Assembly: GCA_029990175.1 (NCBI GenBank)
Contig: JARKIP010000049.1
Location: 9,960,001-10,024,000 of the forward strand
Length of the DNA stretch: 64,000 nucleotides
Origin: Petunia secreta
Taxonomy: Eukaryota > Streptophyta > Magnoliopsida > Solanales > Solanaceae
Direction of reading: 5' to 3'
Numbering within the stretch: position 1 is the first letter of the stretch; each line of letters begins with the position of its first letter. The notes under the pieces were generated by a model. That model worked only from the letters and a program-made list of their open reading frames with translations, did no database searches and had not been told where the DNA came from. The position numbers were made by a program, and so were the translations under genes. Below, piece by piece: positions 20,968-31,753 of the stretch.

Positions 20968-21957
20968 ATGGCATCTATTAATGAAAATTGGTCGAATGAT
21001 GATTGCTCAAATTTTGAGGATCTCTGTCTACTTTGTGGAGGAACCCACTTGTGGGAAAATTGTCAAACTCTTTCAACCCTGCGAGATTGGTTATGTGAAT
21101 TTTCTACTACCTTTGATTGGAATTTTTGTAAATTGTGTGGTGGTCGGTGGAATGATTGTCCTAAGTGTCATGCTCCTTCCCCCAATAATTTTTGTGATGA
21201 TTCTAATGATGTTTGTGAGCTTGACAGGATCGATAAAGTGCAGGTTGTTGGCGAAACTTGGCTAATGGAGCAAGCCAAACTCTTAGAAGCTTATGGGGAT
21301 TTCAGGAGTGTACTTACAAATATGACGAGGCAATTTATGGAAGAAAGGGTTGTGCTCGGGCAAGAGATCGACGAATTTGGCTTGACTATTCACGACTTGG
21401 AGGAGAATTTGAGTGATATGGTTGAGGTGTCTGAAGCTCAATTATCAGTTGTCGTGCTTAGTAGATTTGAGATAGAAGAGCTTAGAAGCCAATTTGAGGA
21501 GCAAAAAGTGGAATTCCTACCATTCGACCCAATAGCAGTTGATGATGCCAAGGTTGAGGAAATTACATTAGAGTCAAGTGAAGAAATAGAAAACATCATA
21601 TTTGAGGACTCTTGTGTTTGTGCAAGCGAGGGTGTCAAAAGTAATGCAACTTTAGAATTGAAGCGCATTGGACCTCATTCCAATCATTTTTCAACATTGT
21701 GTTTGGATGGTGACATGAAAATTGAGCCACCCGAGCCTATGAAGAAACCAAGGGAGGAGGAACAAGGTGCCTATATTTTAGAGTTTGCGATGCCGAGGAG
21801 ACAAAATGACATCCCTCATTTAAAGGCCAAGAAGTGCAAAATGCGACAATGGTTACTTGGTCCTTTTGTATTTTTGCCACCACCCCAATACCATAGTTGT
21901 AAACTTGAGGCAAAGTTGGGGATTCAATTCATTAGTTCAAGGTGGAGGAAAAAGTGA
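20968..21957 (+). CDS. Element B 329-aa Cys-rich, coiled-coil protein (gag-like?)
   Basis: One open frame of 329 codons, starting 92 bases after the primer site with ATCATGGCA. The N-terminus has a CX2CX3HX4C cluster (CLLCGGTHLWENC, about 20-32), close to the zinc knuckle of Athila-type gag. Two CX2C pairs follow (CKLCGG and CPKCHA, about 54-68). Residues about 125-180 are heptad-like and acidic (EIDEFGLTIHDLEENLSDM, RFEIEELRSQFEEQ), a likely coiled coil. The C-terminus is basic (KAKKCKMRQW, SSRWRKK). No protease, RT or integrase motif occurs. It may be a gag-derived protein that packages the RNA while enzymes come from a related element; this is inference. The copy in element A is about 88 percent identical and equally open. 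Confidence 0.75.
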   Translation: MASINENWSNDDCSNFEDLCLLCGGTHLWENCQTLSTLRDWLCEFSTTFDWNFCKLCGGRWNDCPKCHAPSPNNFCDDSNDVCELDRIDKVQVVGETWLMEQAKLLEAYGDFRSVLTNMTRQFMEERVVLGQEIDEFGLTIHDLEENLSDMVEVSEAQLSVVVLSRFEIEELRSQFEEQKVEFLPFDPIAVDDAKVEEITLESSEEIENIIFEDSCVCASEGVKSNATLELKRIGPHSNHFSTLCLDGDMKIEPPEPMKKPREEEQGAYILEFAMPRRQNDIPHLKAKKCKMRQWLLGPFVFLPPPQYHSCKLEAKLGIQFISSRWRKK

Positions 21958-21969
21958 TGAAGTTGTCCT

Positions 21970-22016
21970 CGTCGTGCCGCGACGTTAAATCAAGCGCTTC
22001 TTGGGAGGCAACCCAA
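21970..22016 (+). other. Two conserved hairpins right after the element B frame
   Basis: CGTCG-TGCCG-CGACG (21970-21984) and TTGGG-AGGCAA-CCCAA (22001-22016), starting 12 bases after the stop codon. Element A has the same pair at about 26835-26881. Similar sequence is recalled from Athila elements. Confidence 0.7.
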
Positions 22017-22020
22017 TTTG

Positions 22021-24024
22021 TTTGCTTTACTTTTATTTATTTTACTATTATTTTTATGGTTGTATATTACTTTGTTGTTTTTCCTTGGATTGCAGGTTCA
22101 TGTAATGGCGAGTCTAAGTGTGGGGTGTCCTCACCCTTGCCTAATATTGATGACCTGATGAGGGAAGTCTGAGTACCTCATACGATATGGAAGCTTGGAG
22201 GATGCTAGCACCAAGGACTAGAATCTTCAGGGAAGTTTTCTTTACCTTGCACTCTCTTATTTTTAGCACTGAGGACAGTGCTGAGTTTAAGTGTGGGGTG
22301 GGGAACTACCCTTTATCTATTTTTGAGGTTAGGATGCATGTACCATAGGATTTTTCTTTTGTCACTTGACTTTATTTTGATTTATTTCTTGCTTTAATCC
22401 ATCAAAAATGAAAAAAAAAATTAGAAAACCCATGAAAAATTCCAAAAAGATTTTCCTTTTAGTTTTATTAGTGGTACATGTCATCCACCCCGTGGTTTTT
22501 CTTATGGCCTCGGTTCTTTTCCACGGGGAGGCCTTTGAACCGGGTAGTTTTTTATTTTTAGGATTAGAATAATTAGTTGTAGATGACCCTAGACGAAAGG
22601 AATAGGTGGAATGCTAGGTGCCTTTGATTTGTTTGATACCGGTGGACTTGAATTGATTGCATGTGCTATTTGTGGTGTCCTAGAGTTTTAATTTTGATGC
22701 ATGCCTAGGAAAAACATGGAACGACCCCCTTGAGATGCTTGAATCCGCTTGCTTGACTTGATTGTTAACCTTTGTGCATGAGTGCTTAAATTTCCACAAG
22801 TTGCATTCTAGATGCTTGAGTGAGAGTTGTTGATGGAACCTTTTTGTGTGGACCATGTGCAATGTGTGTTGTGAGGCATGTTCTTATTTACTCCATGTTG
22901 CATATTAATGTCTAGAACTTGCCCCGTGTGTGTGCAAAGCGAAATCCTAGGTTTGCTCTAGTCGGGAAAGGATACAAGGCCTTCTTTTGATTTGCCTACC
23001 CTTACATATATACCTTGAAAAATTGTTGTTGTGATTTGAATTGACCCTTTTTGATTGGCACCCACACCCCGAGCCTACCCATTTGTTCTTAATTGACTCT
23101 TTTGGCCCTTACTCCTTAAGCACTTTATTGATATTGTGTAGATGATTGGAGTTGTGGTTGGATGTTGGGAGACTTTTGAGTGGAGCTAATAAAAGGGAAA
23201 TACTTATGAAAATTGTGAAGTAGTGGAAAACATTGGCAATGATGGAAGTTAATGAAATTGAAAAAAATGAAATGATGAGAAAAGAAAAAATAGCAAAGTT
23301 GAAAATAATTGTGGAAAAGAAAAAAAAAAGAGAAAGATATCCCGTCCGTGCTAGTGTGTGATTGAAAAGAAAATATGCTACTTATTGAGAAGGTATGTGT
23401 GATACTTGTGATTGGGTGGTTTGATGAGATTGATGCTTAATTTGAATGTGATGTATTAAAGTGCTTAGGGAGGTAGTCACTATTACCATATGTATCCTAC
23501 CCGCCCCTTAGCCTACATTACGACCTTTCTAAAGTCCTAGTTAATCCCGATTGGAGTGAGCTTACATTAGTGGAGTCCTACACTACGGGCAAGCCTATGG
23601 TACATTGTGTGTGACATGTGAGATTTTCATGAGAGTGAGTGAATTCATTTGTATTGCCCCCGTTCTAATCATGATATTGGTTTTGTGTGTGATTTTTGGG
23701 GGGCACTCTCTTGCTTCATATTGGTGAGGGCACATGGTTTGCATGAGATAGGTGAAGTTGTAGCTTCTTGGTTGAGTAGATAGGTGTGATTTTGTGGGAG
23801 CATGGTTGCATTGAGTTGAGTTTGTGCATTTGAGCTATTTTGGGGTGGTTGTTCTCATATTTTTGGTTTTGATAAATTGTTGGCATGTTGTGGATCCATA
23901 GTAGTCATGTGTGCATTGGTTCAATGGTCGGTATCAACCATAGTCATAGGCAGACCTGTTTTATCTAGGTTGGGAAGTTATTTGTGCTTGCTCGAGGACG
24001 AGCAAAGGTTCAAGTGTGGGGTGG
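22021..24024 (+). other. Element B non-coding 3' region with three AAGTGTGGGGT motifs
   Basis: No supported frame. The purine-rich motif AAGTGTGGGGT occurs near 22118, near 22288 and, as CAAGTGTGGGGTGG, at 24010-24024 directly before the 3' LTR, where it is the polypurine tract. The repeated motif is typical of Athila-like 3' regions. Confidence 0.65.
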
Positions 24025-25338
24025 TGATGTTTGGCATTTTATGCCTATATTTCCTTAATATTTCCTCACGTTTTAGTACCTTATTCGCTCGTTTTATAGC
24101 TTGTGACTGTGGTTTTACACTGATTTGATGTCGTGCGTGTGTAGGTTATTATGCAGTGTAATTGGAGCTTTTAGGAGCATGATTGAGCAAGAAAAGATTG
24201 GATTTTGATTGAGGATTGGATCGAGCACACGAAGGCATGACACGAGCGAGCGAAGGAGCAAGAAAACAGAAAAATGGCTGGGCGCCGTGGGCTCCGCGCC
24301 GCGCCCCTTACCGCGCGCCCTGGCTGGCGCGGTTTCCCATGCGCCGCGGAGCCAAGGCGTGTGAGTTTCGACGGTCACTGGTCGTTTTCACGCTTTTCGG
24401 GGCGCGGGGCGCCCGTTATAGCGCCCCTTGTGCGCGTTTTTATGTCCTATTTCGTCTAGGCTTGGGTCTAACTTATTACTAGGTGTTTGTAAACACTATA
24501 AATACTCTTTTACTTAGTTTTTCATAGGAGTTCAGACTTTGGAGCAAGTTTTGGAGAAGAGGGGAGGAGCCCTAGATGTCTTCTAACCAAGTTCTTTCTC
24601 TCTTTTTCTTATTCTTCTCTTTAATTCTATAGTTTGTTTGTTCTAGGGTTAGAGTAAATACATGAAGGTTGATGTTTGAAAGTTGATTTCTTCCTATTGA
24701 TTTACCATTACGGATTGTTTATTCTTTCTTGATCATAATTGTTTGATTATAACGGCCGTATAATTGAACACTATCTACGGTTCTTAGATTGAACTCGACA
24801 GAGGGAATTTATGAACGCAAATAAGAAAGAATAGAACTAGTTTGTGAACCCGGGCATCGGGGAACCAATTCGCGGGTAGGATAGACATATACTTGCTTGC
24901 CTAGTTTAACTCATTACAGGATCGTTAATGCGTGCACGTGATTCAACCCATAGACATATAGGGATTGGAGTAGCCTGCATAGACCGTGAAGAATCGAAAG
25001 GTTTTCACGGGTACAATTAACCTGTTAGTTAGCAATCTAGGAAATCAAGAAGTAGATTCAACTGGAAAACTCAACTGGATTGTTTGTAACTCTGACCCTG
25101 GACCGTTTCTCCATTATTGATAACAACCCATAAATTGCTCTATTACTTGACTTCAGTTAATTGTTTTAATTATTGCATTTAGTTAGTAAAATCTCAACCA
25201 TTGGAAAAGATCCCTGAATAGTTTCTAAGAAATTGTTTGCTAAGATTCAGTCTGAATAGTCCTCGTGGGAACGATACTCGATTTATCACTTTATTACTTG
25301 TCGACCACGTATACTTGCGTGTGCGTTTGGGAGCAACA
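24025..25338 (+). repeat. 3' LTR of element B
   Basis: 1314 bases, nearly identical to 19537-20850. Followed by AGTAG and then the rest of the element A 5' LTR. Confidence 0.93.
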
Positions 25339-25343
25339 AGTAG

Positions 25344-25715
25344 CCTACATATACCGTGAAGAATCGAAAAGTTTTCACGGGTACATTTAACCTGTAGTTA
25401 GCAATCTAGGAAATCAAGAAGTAGAATCAACTGGAAAACTCAACTGGATTGTTCGTAACTCTGACCCTGGACCATTTCTCCTTATTATTGATAACAACTA
25501 TAGTTTGCTCTTGAATACTTGATTTCAATTACTTGTTTTTAATTATTTTCTTTAGTTAGTAAATTTCACAATCATCATTGAAAAAGATCCCTGAATAGTT
25601 AATAGGAAATTGTTTGTTAGGAGACCAGTCTGAATAGTCCTCGTGGGAACGATACTCTACTTATCACTTTATTACTTATCGACCACGTATACTTGCGTGT
25701 GCGTTGGGAGCAACA
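25344..25715 (+). repeat. 5' LTR of element A, second part
   Basis: Continues the LTR interrupted at 19536 and ends GGGAGCAACA. Together the two parts are 1323 bases against 1324 in the 3' LTR. Confidence 0.9.
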
Positions 25716-25721
25716 AGTTTT

Positions 25722-25740
25722 TGGCGCCGTTGCCGGGGAC
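25722..25740 (+). other. Primer-binding site of element A (tRNA-Asp type)
   Basis: The same 19 bases as in element B (20857-20875). Confidence 0.8.
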
Positions 25741-25832
25741 TAAACAATTGACTGATTTCTTTTTGAACGATTACTTATTATCTATTCAGGTTTAATTTTT
25801 GTTTAGTTTAGCATTGTGTTACTTGTCTTATC

Positions 25833-26822
25833 ATGGCATCTTTTAATGAAAATTGGTCGAGTGGTTGTAATTCTAATGTTGATGATCTTTGTCTGCTTTG
25901 CGGAGGAATCCACTTGTGGGAAAATTGTCCAACTCTTTCAACTCTACGAGACTGGTTATGTGAATTTTCTACCACCTTTAATTGGAACTTTTGTAAATTG
26001 TGTGGTGGTCGGTGGAATGATTGTCCTAAGTGTCATGCTCCTTCCCCCAATAATTTTTGTGATGATTCTAATGATGTTTGTGAGTTTGACAAGAGCGATA
26101 AAGTGCAGGTTGTTAGCGAAACTTGGCTAATGGAGCAAGCCAAATTCTTAGAAGCTTATGGGGATTTCAGGAGCGAACTTGCAAATATGACGAGGCAATT
26201 TATGGAAGAAAGGGTTGTGCTCAAGCAAGAGATCGACGAATTTGGCTTGACTATTTACGACTTGGAGGAGAATTTGAGTGATATGGTTGAGGTGTCTAAT
26301 GCCCAATTATCAGTTGTCGTGAATAGTAGATTTGAGATAGAAGAGCTTAGAAGCCAATTTGAGGAGCAAAAAGTGGAATTCCTACCACTCGACCCAATAT
26401 TAGTTGATGATGCCAAGGTTGAGGAAATTACATTAGAGTCAAGTGAGGAAAAAGAAAACATCATATTTGAGGACTCTAGTGTTTGTGGAAGTGAGGTTTT
26501 CAAAAGTAATGCAACTTTAGAATTGAAGCGCATTGGACCTCATTCCAATCATTTTTCAACATTGTGTTTGGATGGTGACATGAAAATTGAGCCACCCGAG
26601 CCTATGAAGAAACCAAAGGAGGAGGAACAAGGTGCTTATATTTTAAAGTTTGTGATGCCGAGGAGACAAAACGACATCCCTCATGTAAAGGCCAAGAAGT
26701 GCAAAATGCGACAATGGTTACTTGGTCCTTTTATAGTTTTGCCACCACCCCAATACCATAGTCGTAAGCGTGAGGCAAAGTTGGGGATTCAATTCATTAG
26801 TTCAAGGTGGAGACAAAAGTGA
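25833..26822 (+). CDS. Element A 329-aa Cys-rich, coiled-coil protein
   Basis: Homologous to the frame at 20968 and of the same length, without any stop or frameshift. The knuckle-like CLLCGGIHLWENC, the CKLCGG and CPKC pairs, the coiled-coil segment and the basic end (SSRWRQK) are all kept. About 38 residues differ, spread over the length with a cluster in the first 17. Many differences are amino-acid changes rather than silent ones, so strong purifying selection is not evident by eye. The hairpin pair follows the stop as in B. The function is unknown; a nucleic-acid-binding gag-like role is the simplest reading. Confidence 0.75.
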   Translation: MASFNENWSSGCNSNVDDLCLLCGGIHLWENCPTLSTLRDWLCEFSTTFNWNFCKLCGGRWNDCPKCHAPSPNNFCDDSNDVCEFDKSDKVQVVSETWLMEQAKFLEAYGDFRSELANMTRQFMEERVVLKQEIDEFGLTIYDLEENLSDMVEVSNAQLSVVVNSRFEIEELRSQFEEQKVEFLPLDPILVDDAKVEEITLESSEEKENIIFEDSSVCGSEVFKSNATLELKRIGPHSNHFSTLCLDGDMKIEPPEPMKKPKEEEQGAYILKFVMPRRQNDIPHVKAKKCKMRQWLLGPFIVLPPPQYHSRKREAKLGIQFISSRWRQK

Positions 26823-26834
26823 TGAAGTTGTCTT

Positions 26835-28896
26835 CGTCGTGCCGCGACGTTAAATCAAGCGCTTCTTGGGAGGCAACCCAATTTGCTTGCTTTACTTTTA
26901 TTTATTTTTATTATTATTTTTATGGTTGTATATTACTTTGGGTGATTCTTTGGATTGCAGGTTCATGTAATGTCGAGCTTAAGTGTGGGGTGTCCTCACC
27001 CATGCCTAATATTGATGACCTGTTGGGGGAAGGCTGAGTACCTCATGCTCTACGGACGCTTGGTGGGTTCGTAATCGAGGATTAGGACCGCACTCCATCG
27101 CACCCCTCAGGGAAGTTTCTTTACCCTTGCATTTTTATTTTTAGCACTGAGGACAGTGCTTAGTTTAAGTGTGGGGTGAGGAACTACCCCTTTATCTATT
27201 TTTGAGGTTTGGGATGCATGTACCGTAGGATTTTTCTTTTGTCACTTGACTTTATTTTGATTTGTTTCTTGCTTTAATATATGAAAAAAAAATTAGAAAA
27301 CCAATGAAAAAATTCCAAAAAGATTTTCCTTTTAGTTTTTATTAGTGGTACATGTCATCCACCCCGTGGTTTTTCTTATGGCCTCGGTTCTTTTCCACGG
27401 GGAGGCCTTTGAACCGGGTAGTTTTATTTTATTAGGATTAGAGTAGTTAGTTATAGGTGACCCTAGACGAAAGGAATAGGTAGAATGCTAGGTGTCTTTG
27501 ATTTGTTTGATACCGGTGGACTTGAACTGATTGCATGTGCTATTTGTGGTGTCCTTGGATTTTAAATTGTGATGCATGCCTAGGAAAAAAATGGAATGAC
27601 CCCCTTGAGATGCTTGAGTCCACTTACTTGACTTTGTTGTGAACCCTTGTGCATTAGTGCTTAATTTTCCACAAGTTACACTTTATTTGCTTGATTGAGA
27701 GTTGTTGATGGAGCCTTTTTGTGTAGATCGTGTGCAATATGTGTTGTGAGGCATATTCGTGTTTGCTCCATGTTTGCATATTAATGTCTAAAACTTGTCC
27801 CGTGTGTGTGCAAAGCGAAATCCTAGGTTTGCTCTAGTTGGGAAATGATACAGGCCTTCTTTTGATTTGCCTACCCTTACATATACACCTTGGACTTAAT
27901 TGTTGTGATTTCTTTGACTTTTTTGTTGGCACCCATACGCCGAGCCTACCCACTTGTTCTAATTGTTCTCTTTTGGCCCTTTACTCCTTAAGCACTTTAG
28001 TTGATATTGTGATATTATTGTGGAGTTGTGGTTGAAATATTGGGAGGTTTTTTAGTGGAACCAATGAGGGGAATACTTTAAATAATTTGTGAAGTAGTGA
28101 AGAGGATTGGCAAGGTTTGGAAAGCAATGAGTTGAAAAGAAAAGAAAAGCAAAGTTGAAAAGAAAAAAAATTGTGGAAAAAGAAATAAAGAGAGAAGAAT
28201 ATCCATCCTTGCTAGTGTGTGCTTAAAAGAAAAAATTGCTACTTGTTGAGAGGGTGTGTGTGAAAGTTGTTGATTGGGTGGCTTTGATGAGAATTGTGTT
28301 TGAAATAATTGTGATGTATTAAAGTGCTTAGGGAGGTAGTCACTATTACCCATATGTATCCTACCCGCCCCTTAGCCTGCATTACAACTTTTTTAAAGTC
28401 CTAGTTAATCCCGATTGGAGTGAGCTTACATTAGTGGAGTCTTACACTATGGGCAAGCATATGGTACATTGTATGTGACATGTGAGACTTTCATGAGAGT
28501 GAGTGAATTCGTTCTATGTCATTGTCCCCGTTTTATTCATGATATTCATTGTTGTGTGTGATATTTGGGGGACACTCTCTTGCTTCATATTGGTGAGGGC
28601 ACATGGTTTGCATGAAATAGGTGAAGTTGATGGCTTCTTGGTTGAGTAGATAGGTGTGAGTTTGTGGGAGCATGGTTGCAATGAGTTGAGTTTGTGCATT
28701 TGAGCTATTTTGGGATGGTTGTTCTCATATTTTTGAGTTTCTTAAATTGTTGGCATGTTTGTGGATCCATAGTAGTCATGTGTGCATTTGTTCAATGATC
28801 GGTATCAACCATAGTCATAGGCAGACCTGTTTTACCTAGGTTGGGAAGTTAGCTGTGACTTGCTTGAGGGCGAGAAAAGGTTCAAGTGTGGGGTGG
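26835..28896 (+). other. Element A hairpins and non-coding 3' region
   Basis: The two hairpins end at 26881 (TTGGGAGGCAACCCAA at 26866-26881). The rest parallels 22021-24024, with AAGTGTGGGGT near 26982, near 27167 and before the 3' LTR (about 28882-28896). No coding region seen. Confidence 0.65.
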
Positions 28897-30220
28897 TGAT
28901 GTTTGGCATTTTATGCCTATATTTCCTTAATATTTCCTCACGTTTGGATACTTTATTCACCCGTTTTCTAGTTGATGATTGTGATTTTGCACTGATTTTT
29001 TGTCGTGTGATTGTAGGTTGTTATGAAGTGCAATTGGAGCTTTAAAGAGCATGATCGAGCAAGAAAAGATTGGATTTGGATTGAGGATTGGATCGAACAT
29101 ACGAAGGCACAATGCGACGCGAGCTGCAGACGAAGGAGGTAGGAATTTGGCCTGGCGCTTTGAGTGGCGCGGGGCGCCCCCAAAAGCGCCCATCCTTCTG
29201 GCACTTTGAGTGGCGCGGGGCGCCCCAAAAGCGCCCAAGTTTCGACGGGTTCTGCCTGGGGTGGCGCGTTCGAGGGCGCGGGGCGCCAGCTACAGCGCCC
29301 CTGGAGCGTTTTTGGACTTCCTATTTCGTCTAGACTTAGGTGTAACTTATTACTAGGCCTTTGTAAACCCTATAAATACTCTTTTACTTAGTTTTTTTAT
29401 AGGAGTTCAGACTTGGGAGCAAGTTTTGGAGGAGAGGGGAGGAGCCCTAGATGTCTTCTACACAAGTTCTTTCTCTCTTTCTCTTATTCTTCTCCTTTAT
29501 TCTATAGTTTGTTCGGTCTAGGGTTAGAGTAAATACGTGAAGGCTGATGTTTGAAAGTTGATTTCTATATATTGATTTACCATTACAGATTGTTTATTCT
29601 TTCTTGATCATAATTGTTTGATTATTGAGGCCTGATAATTGAACACTATCCATGATTTTTAGATTGAACTTGAAAGAGGGAATTTATTAACGCAATAAGA
29701 AAGAATGGGGCTTGATTATGAACCTGGGCATCGGGGAACCAATTTGTGAGTAAGATAGACATATACTTGCTCGCCTAGCTTAACTAATCACAGAATTCGT
29801 TAATGCGTGCACGTGATTCAACCCATAGACATATAGGAATTGGAGTAGCCTGCATAGATCGTGAAGAATCGAAAGGTTTTCACGGGTACATTTAACCTGT
29901 AGTTAGCAATCTAGGAAATCAAGAAGTATAATCAACTGGAAAACTCAACTGGATTGTTCGTAACTCTGACCCTGGACCGTTTCTCCTTATTATTGATAAC
30001 AACTATAGTTTGCTCTTGAATACTTGATTTCAATTACTTGTTTTTAATTATTTTTTTTAGTTAGTAAATTTCACAATCATCATCAAAAAAGATCTCTGAA
30101 TAGTTAATAGGAAATTGTTTGTTAGGAGACCAGTCTGAATAGTCCTCGTGAGAACGATACTCTACTTATCACTTTATTACTTGTCGACCACGTATACTTG
30201 CGTGTGCGTTGGGAGCAACA
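28897..30220 (+). repeat. 3' LTR of element A
   Basis: 1324 bases, TGATGTTTGGC to GGGAGCAACA, then ATTTA. It has the three-unit GC-rich block (about 29150-29300) as in the first LTR part and TATAAATA near 29370. Confidence 0.93.
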
Positions 30221-30225
30221 ATTTA

Positions 30226-31230
30226 TTTGTCGAGTCATTTTTTGATTTGCTAGGCATAATCATTCATATTGGTCACCCCTAGGAAGATGGTATATCCTCT
30301 CGTGGTAATCTGGTACACTTTTAATTCCACACGTTGTAGACGCGACAATCAACATGAGTGACGCAGAGCCACAAACCCTTTTTCAATTGCTCTTTTACTT
30401 GTGGGTATTTATGGCGGCCGACACGGTAGTACTATCAACTACTGCATACAACTTGGTAAGCAACTACGAAAGAGCACAAGGGACAAGCTCTGGTATTGTG
30501 TGAAACACCTAGTCCACACAAATTATGAACCGAGTCACAATCTAACAAAGTCAAATTAATAAAAGATCACTCTCAATGCTCTCAAGAAATATGCATTACA
30601 TAGTTGATTAGTATGTCGCTTAATCAATCAATTAATTCTCAATTGTAATTAACTGATTGCAATTGACTGCATAAATCTTCTTAATATTTTTATGATTATT
30701 GATTCGGTGTCTGATATTCATTTTGGAGCTCGACTAATCTGAATTTGTTCCAGTAAGTACTAGTATTTTGAAGCAATGTGCCCCCTACTAAAACGATTCT
30801 ATTCGTAAAGCTCAAACACAAGAACTTTGGTTAAGAATGGAGAGATATTTACCATTCCACCACAATATTTTTGTGGTACATATATCTTTGTAATCTTACA
30901 CAAAAAAACTGCATCATATTTGACAATTATTATGTACGTTAAACCTGCAAAACTCCTCCCTGTTTTTGTGGATGTTAAACCAACTATTCTTTGCATGTTT
31001 TAATTTTGCTAATGTACGTGGCATATAACTAGTAGAATACTGGGGTGTACTTGGTATGACGGGAAAAATAATTTAGAAGACTCACTAATAAATTACACTA
31101 TCAAACTTATTTCATTAGCGGCAAAATTCCAAGATAATAATAAATACTCTATTAGTATTTCTCTAATCTTCCTAGGCAGTCACTTGCCTTGCCCTCTTCT
31201 CCTTACACACACATCCCACACGCACAAAAC
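30226..31230. other. Host intergenic sequence
   Basis: AT-rich sequence after element A. I see no gene or repeat that I can support. The last 100 bases resemble the leader regions of small-protein genes 1 and 2. Confidence 0.4.
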
Positions 31231-31236
31231 ATACGC

Positions 31237-31248
31237 GTATAAGTAAAC
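31237..31248 (+). promoter_or_regulatory. TATA box of small-protein gene 3
   Basis: GTATAAGTAAAC, about 125 bases before the ATG at 31364, matching the boxes of genes 1 and 2. The upstream module with the CACGCAGGATCAGC block is absent here. Confidence 0.55.
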
Positions 31249-31363
31249 ACTCACCCATACTTCACTTACCATCATTCTCCTTCACAAATCCTCCCCATTC
31301 CATTACACATATTAAGCATACTATATAGTTACTAGAAAATTCTCAGTTGAAACAGGAGATATC

Positions 31364-31753
31364 ATGAACAGTTATATTCCCATATCAGAGTCTAAACAAG
31401 AAGGCATAGATGCCCATCTCTACGAAGAATCATCATGTTCACCAACTTGGTGTGGCTGTTTAAGGCTTAGGTACTTCAATTTGAGCCAAACACACGAAAT
31501 TCACAGCAGGTCTCTGCTACAAGATAAAGAGTCATGGCTAGCAATAAAGATCAAGATATTAAAGAACTTGTTAAGGGAAATTGGAATATACCGCCATTCC
31601 AAGAAATCAAAAGTTCAATTCCATTATGATGCTCAAAGTTATGCTCTTAACTTTGATGATGGAGCTGTGGAAGATGTGCTTTTGTGTAATTTCTCCTCTA
31701 GGTTTGCTGTCCCTGCTACTGTTAATCAAAAACAAAGTAGAGATGGTTTGTGA
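31364..31753 (+). CDS. Small plant-specific protein, tandem copy 3 (divergent)
   Basis: Single exon, 129 codons, start ATG in GATATCATGAAC. The last 45 residues (HSKKSKVQFHYDAQSYALNF onward, FSSRFAVP, ending SRDGL) are nearly the same as in copies 1 and 2. The middle has diverged: the FPELIAGPKWKN segment is replaced by a shorter Lys/Ile-rich run (AIKIKILKNLLREIG), and LPCFHWNQTHEV reads LRYFNLSQTHEI. Elements A and B separate this copy from copy 2, but the orientation is the same, so the three are a stretched tandem array. Function unknown. Confidence 0.8.
   Translation: MNSYIPISESKQEGIDAHLYEESSCSPTWCGCLRLRYFNLSQTHEIHSRSLLQDKESWLAIKIKILKNLLREIGIYRHSKKSKVQFHYDAQSYALNFDDGAVEDVLLCNFSSRFAVPATVNQKQSRDGL

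Larger units (their letters stand above)
19537..25338 (+). mobile_element. Element B: young Athila-like non-autonomous retrotransposon nested in A
   Basis: Flanked by the perfect duplication AGTAG (19532-19536 and 25339-25343), so its borders inside the LTR of A are exact. LTRs 19537-20850 and 24025-25338 are both 1314 bases; by eye only about three substitutions separate them. The primer site is 20857-20875. The interior has the same layout as A. It is the most recent insertion in the window. Confidence 0.94.
18586..30220 (+). mobile_element. Element A: non-autonomous Athila-like LTR retrotransposon (hosts element B)
   Basis: The 5-bp duplication ATTTA flanks it (18581-18585 and 30221-30225). 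The 5' LTR is in two parts, 18586-19536 and 25344-25715, split by element B. The 3' LTR is 28897-30220. LTRs start TGATGTTTGGC and end GGGAGCAACA. The primer site at 25722-25740 complements the 3' end of plant tRNA-Asp. The interior has one 329-codon frame, two hairpins and long non-coding sequence; no protease, RT or integrase. By eye the LTR halves differ by about 2.5 percent. Confidence 0.92.

Noticed and set aside
20951..21265. 104-codon frame overlapping the 329-codon frame (also 25816-26130)
   Set aside because: Open in both elements but shadowed by the conserved longer frame; hydrophobic composition results from the frame offset.
22021..24024. An env-like gene in elements A and B
   Set aside because: No frame longer than about 80 codons and no signal peptide or membrane segment pattern in this part.
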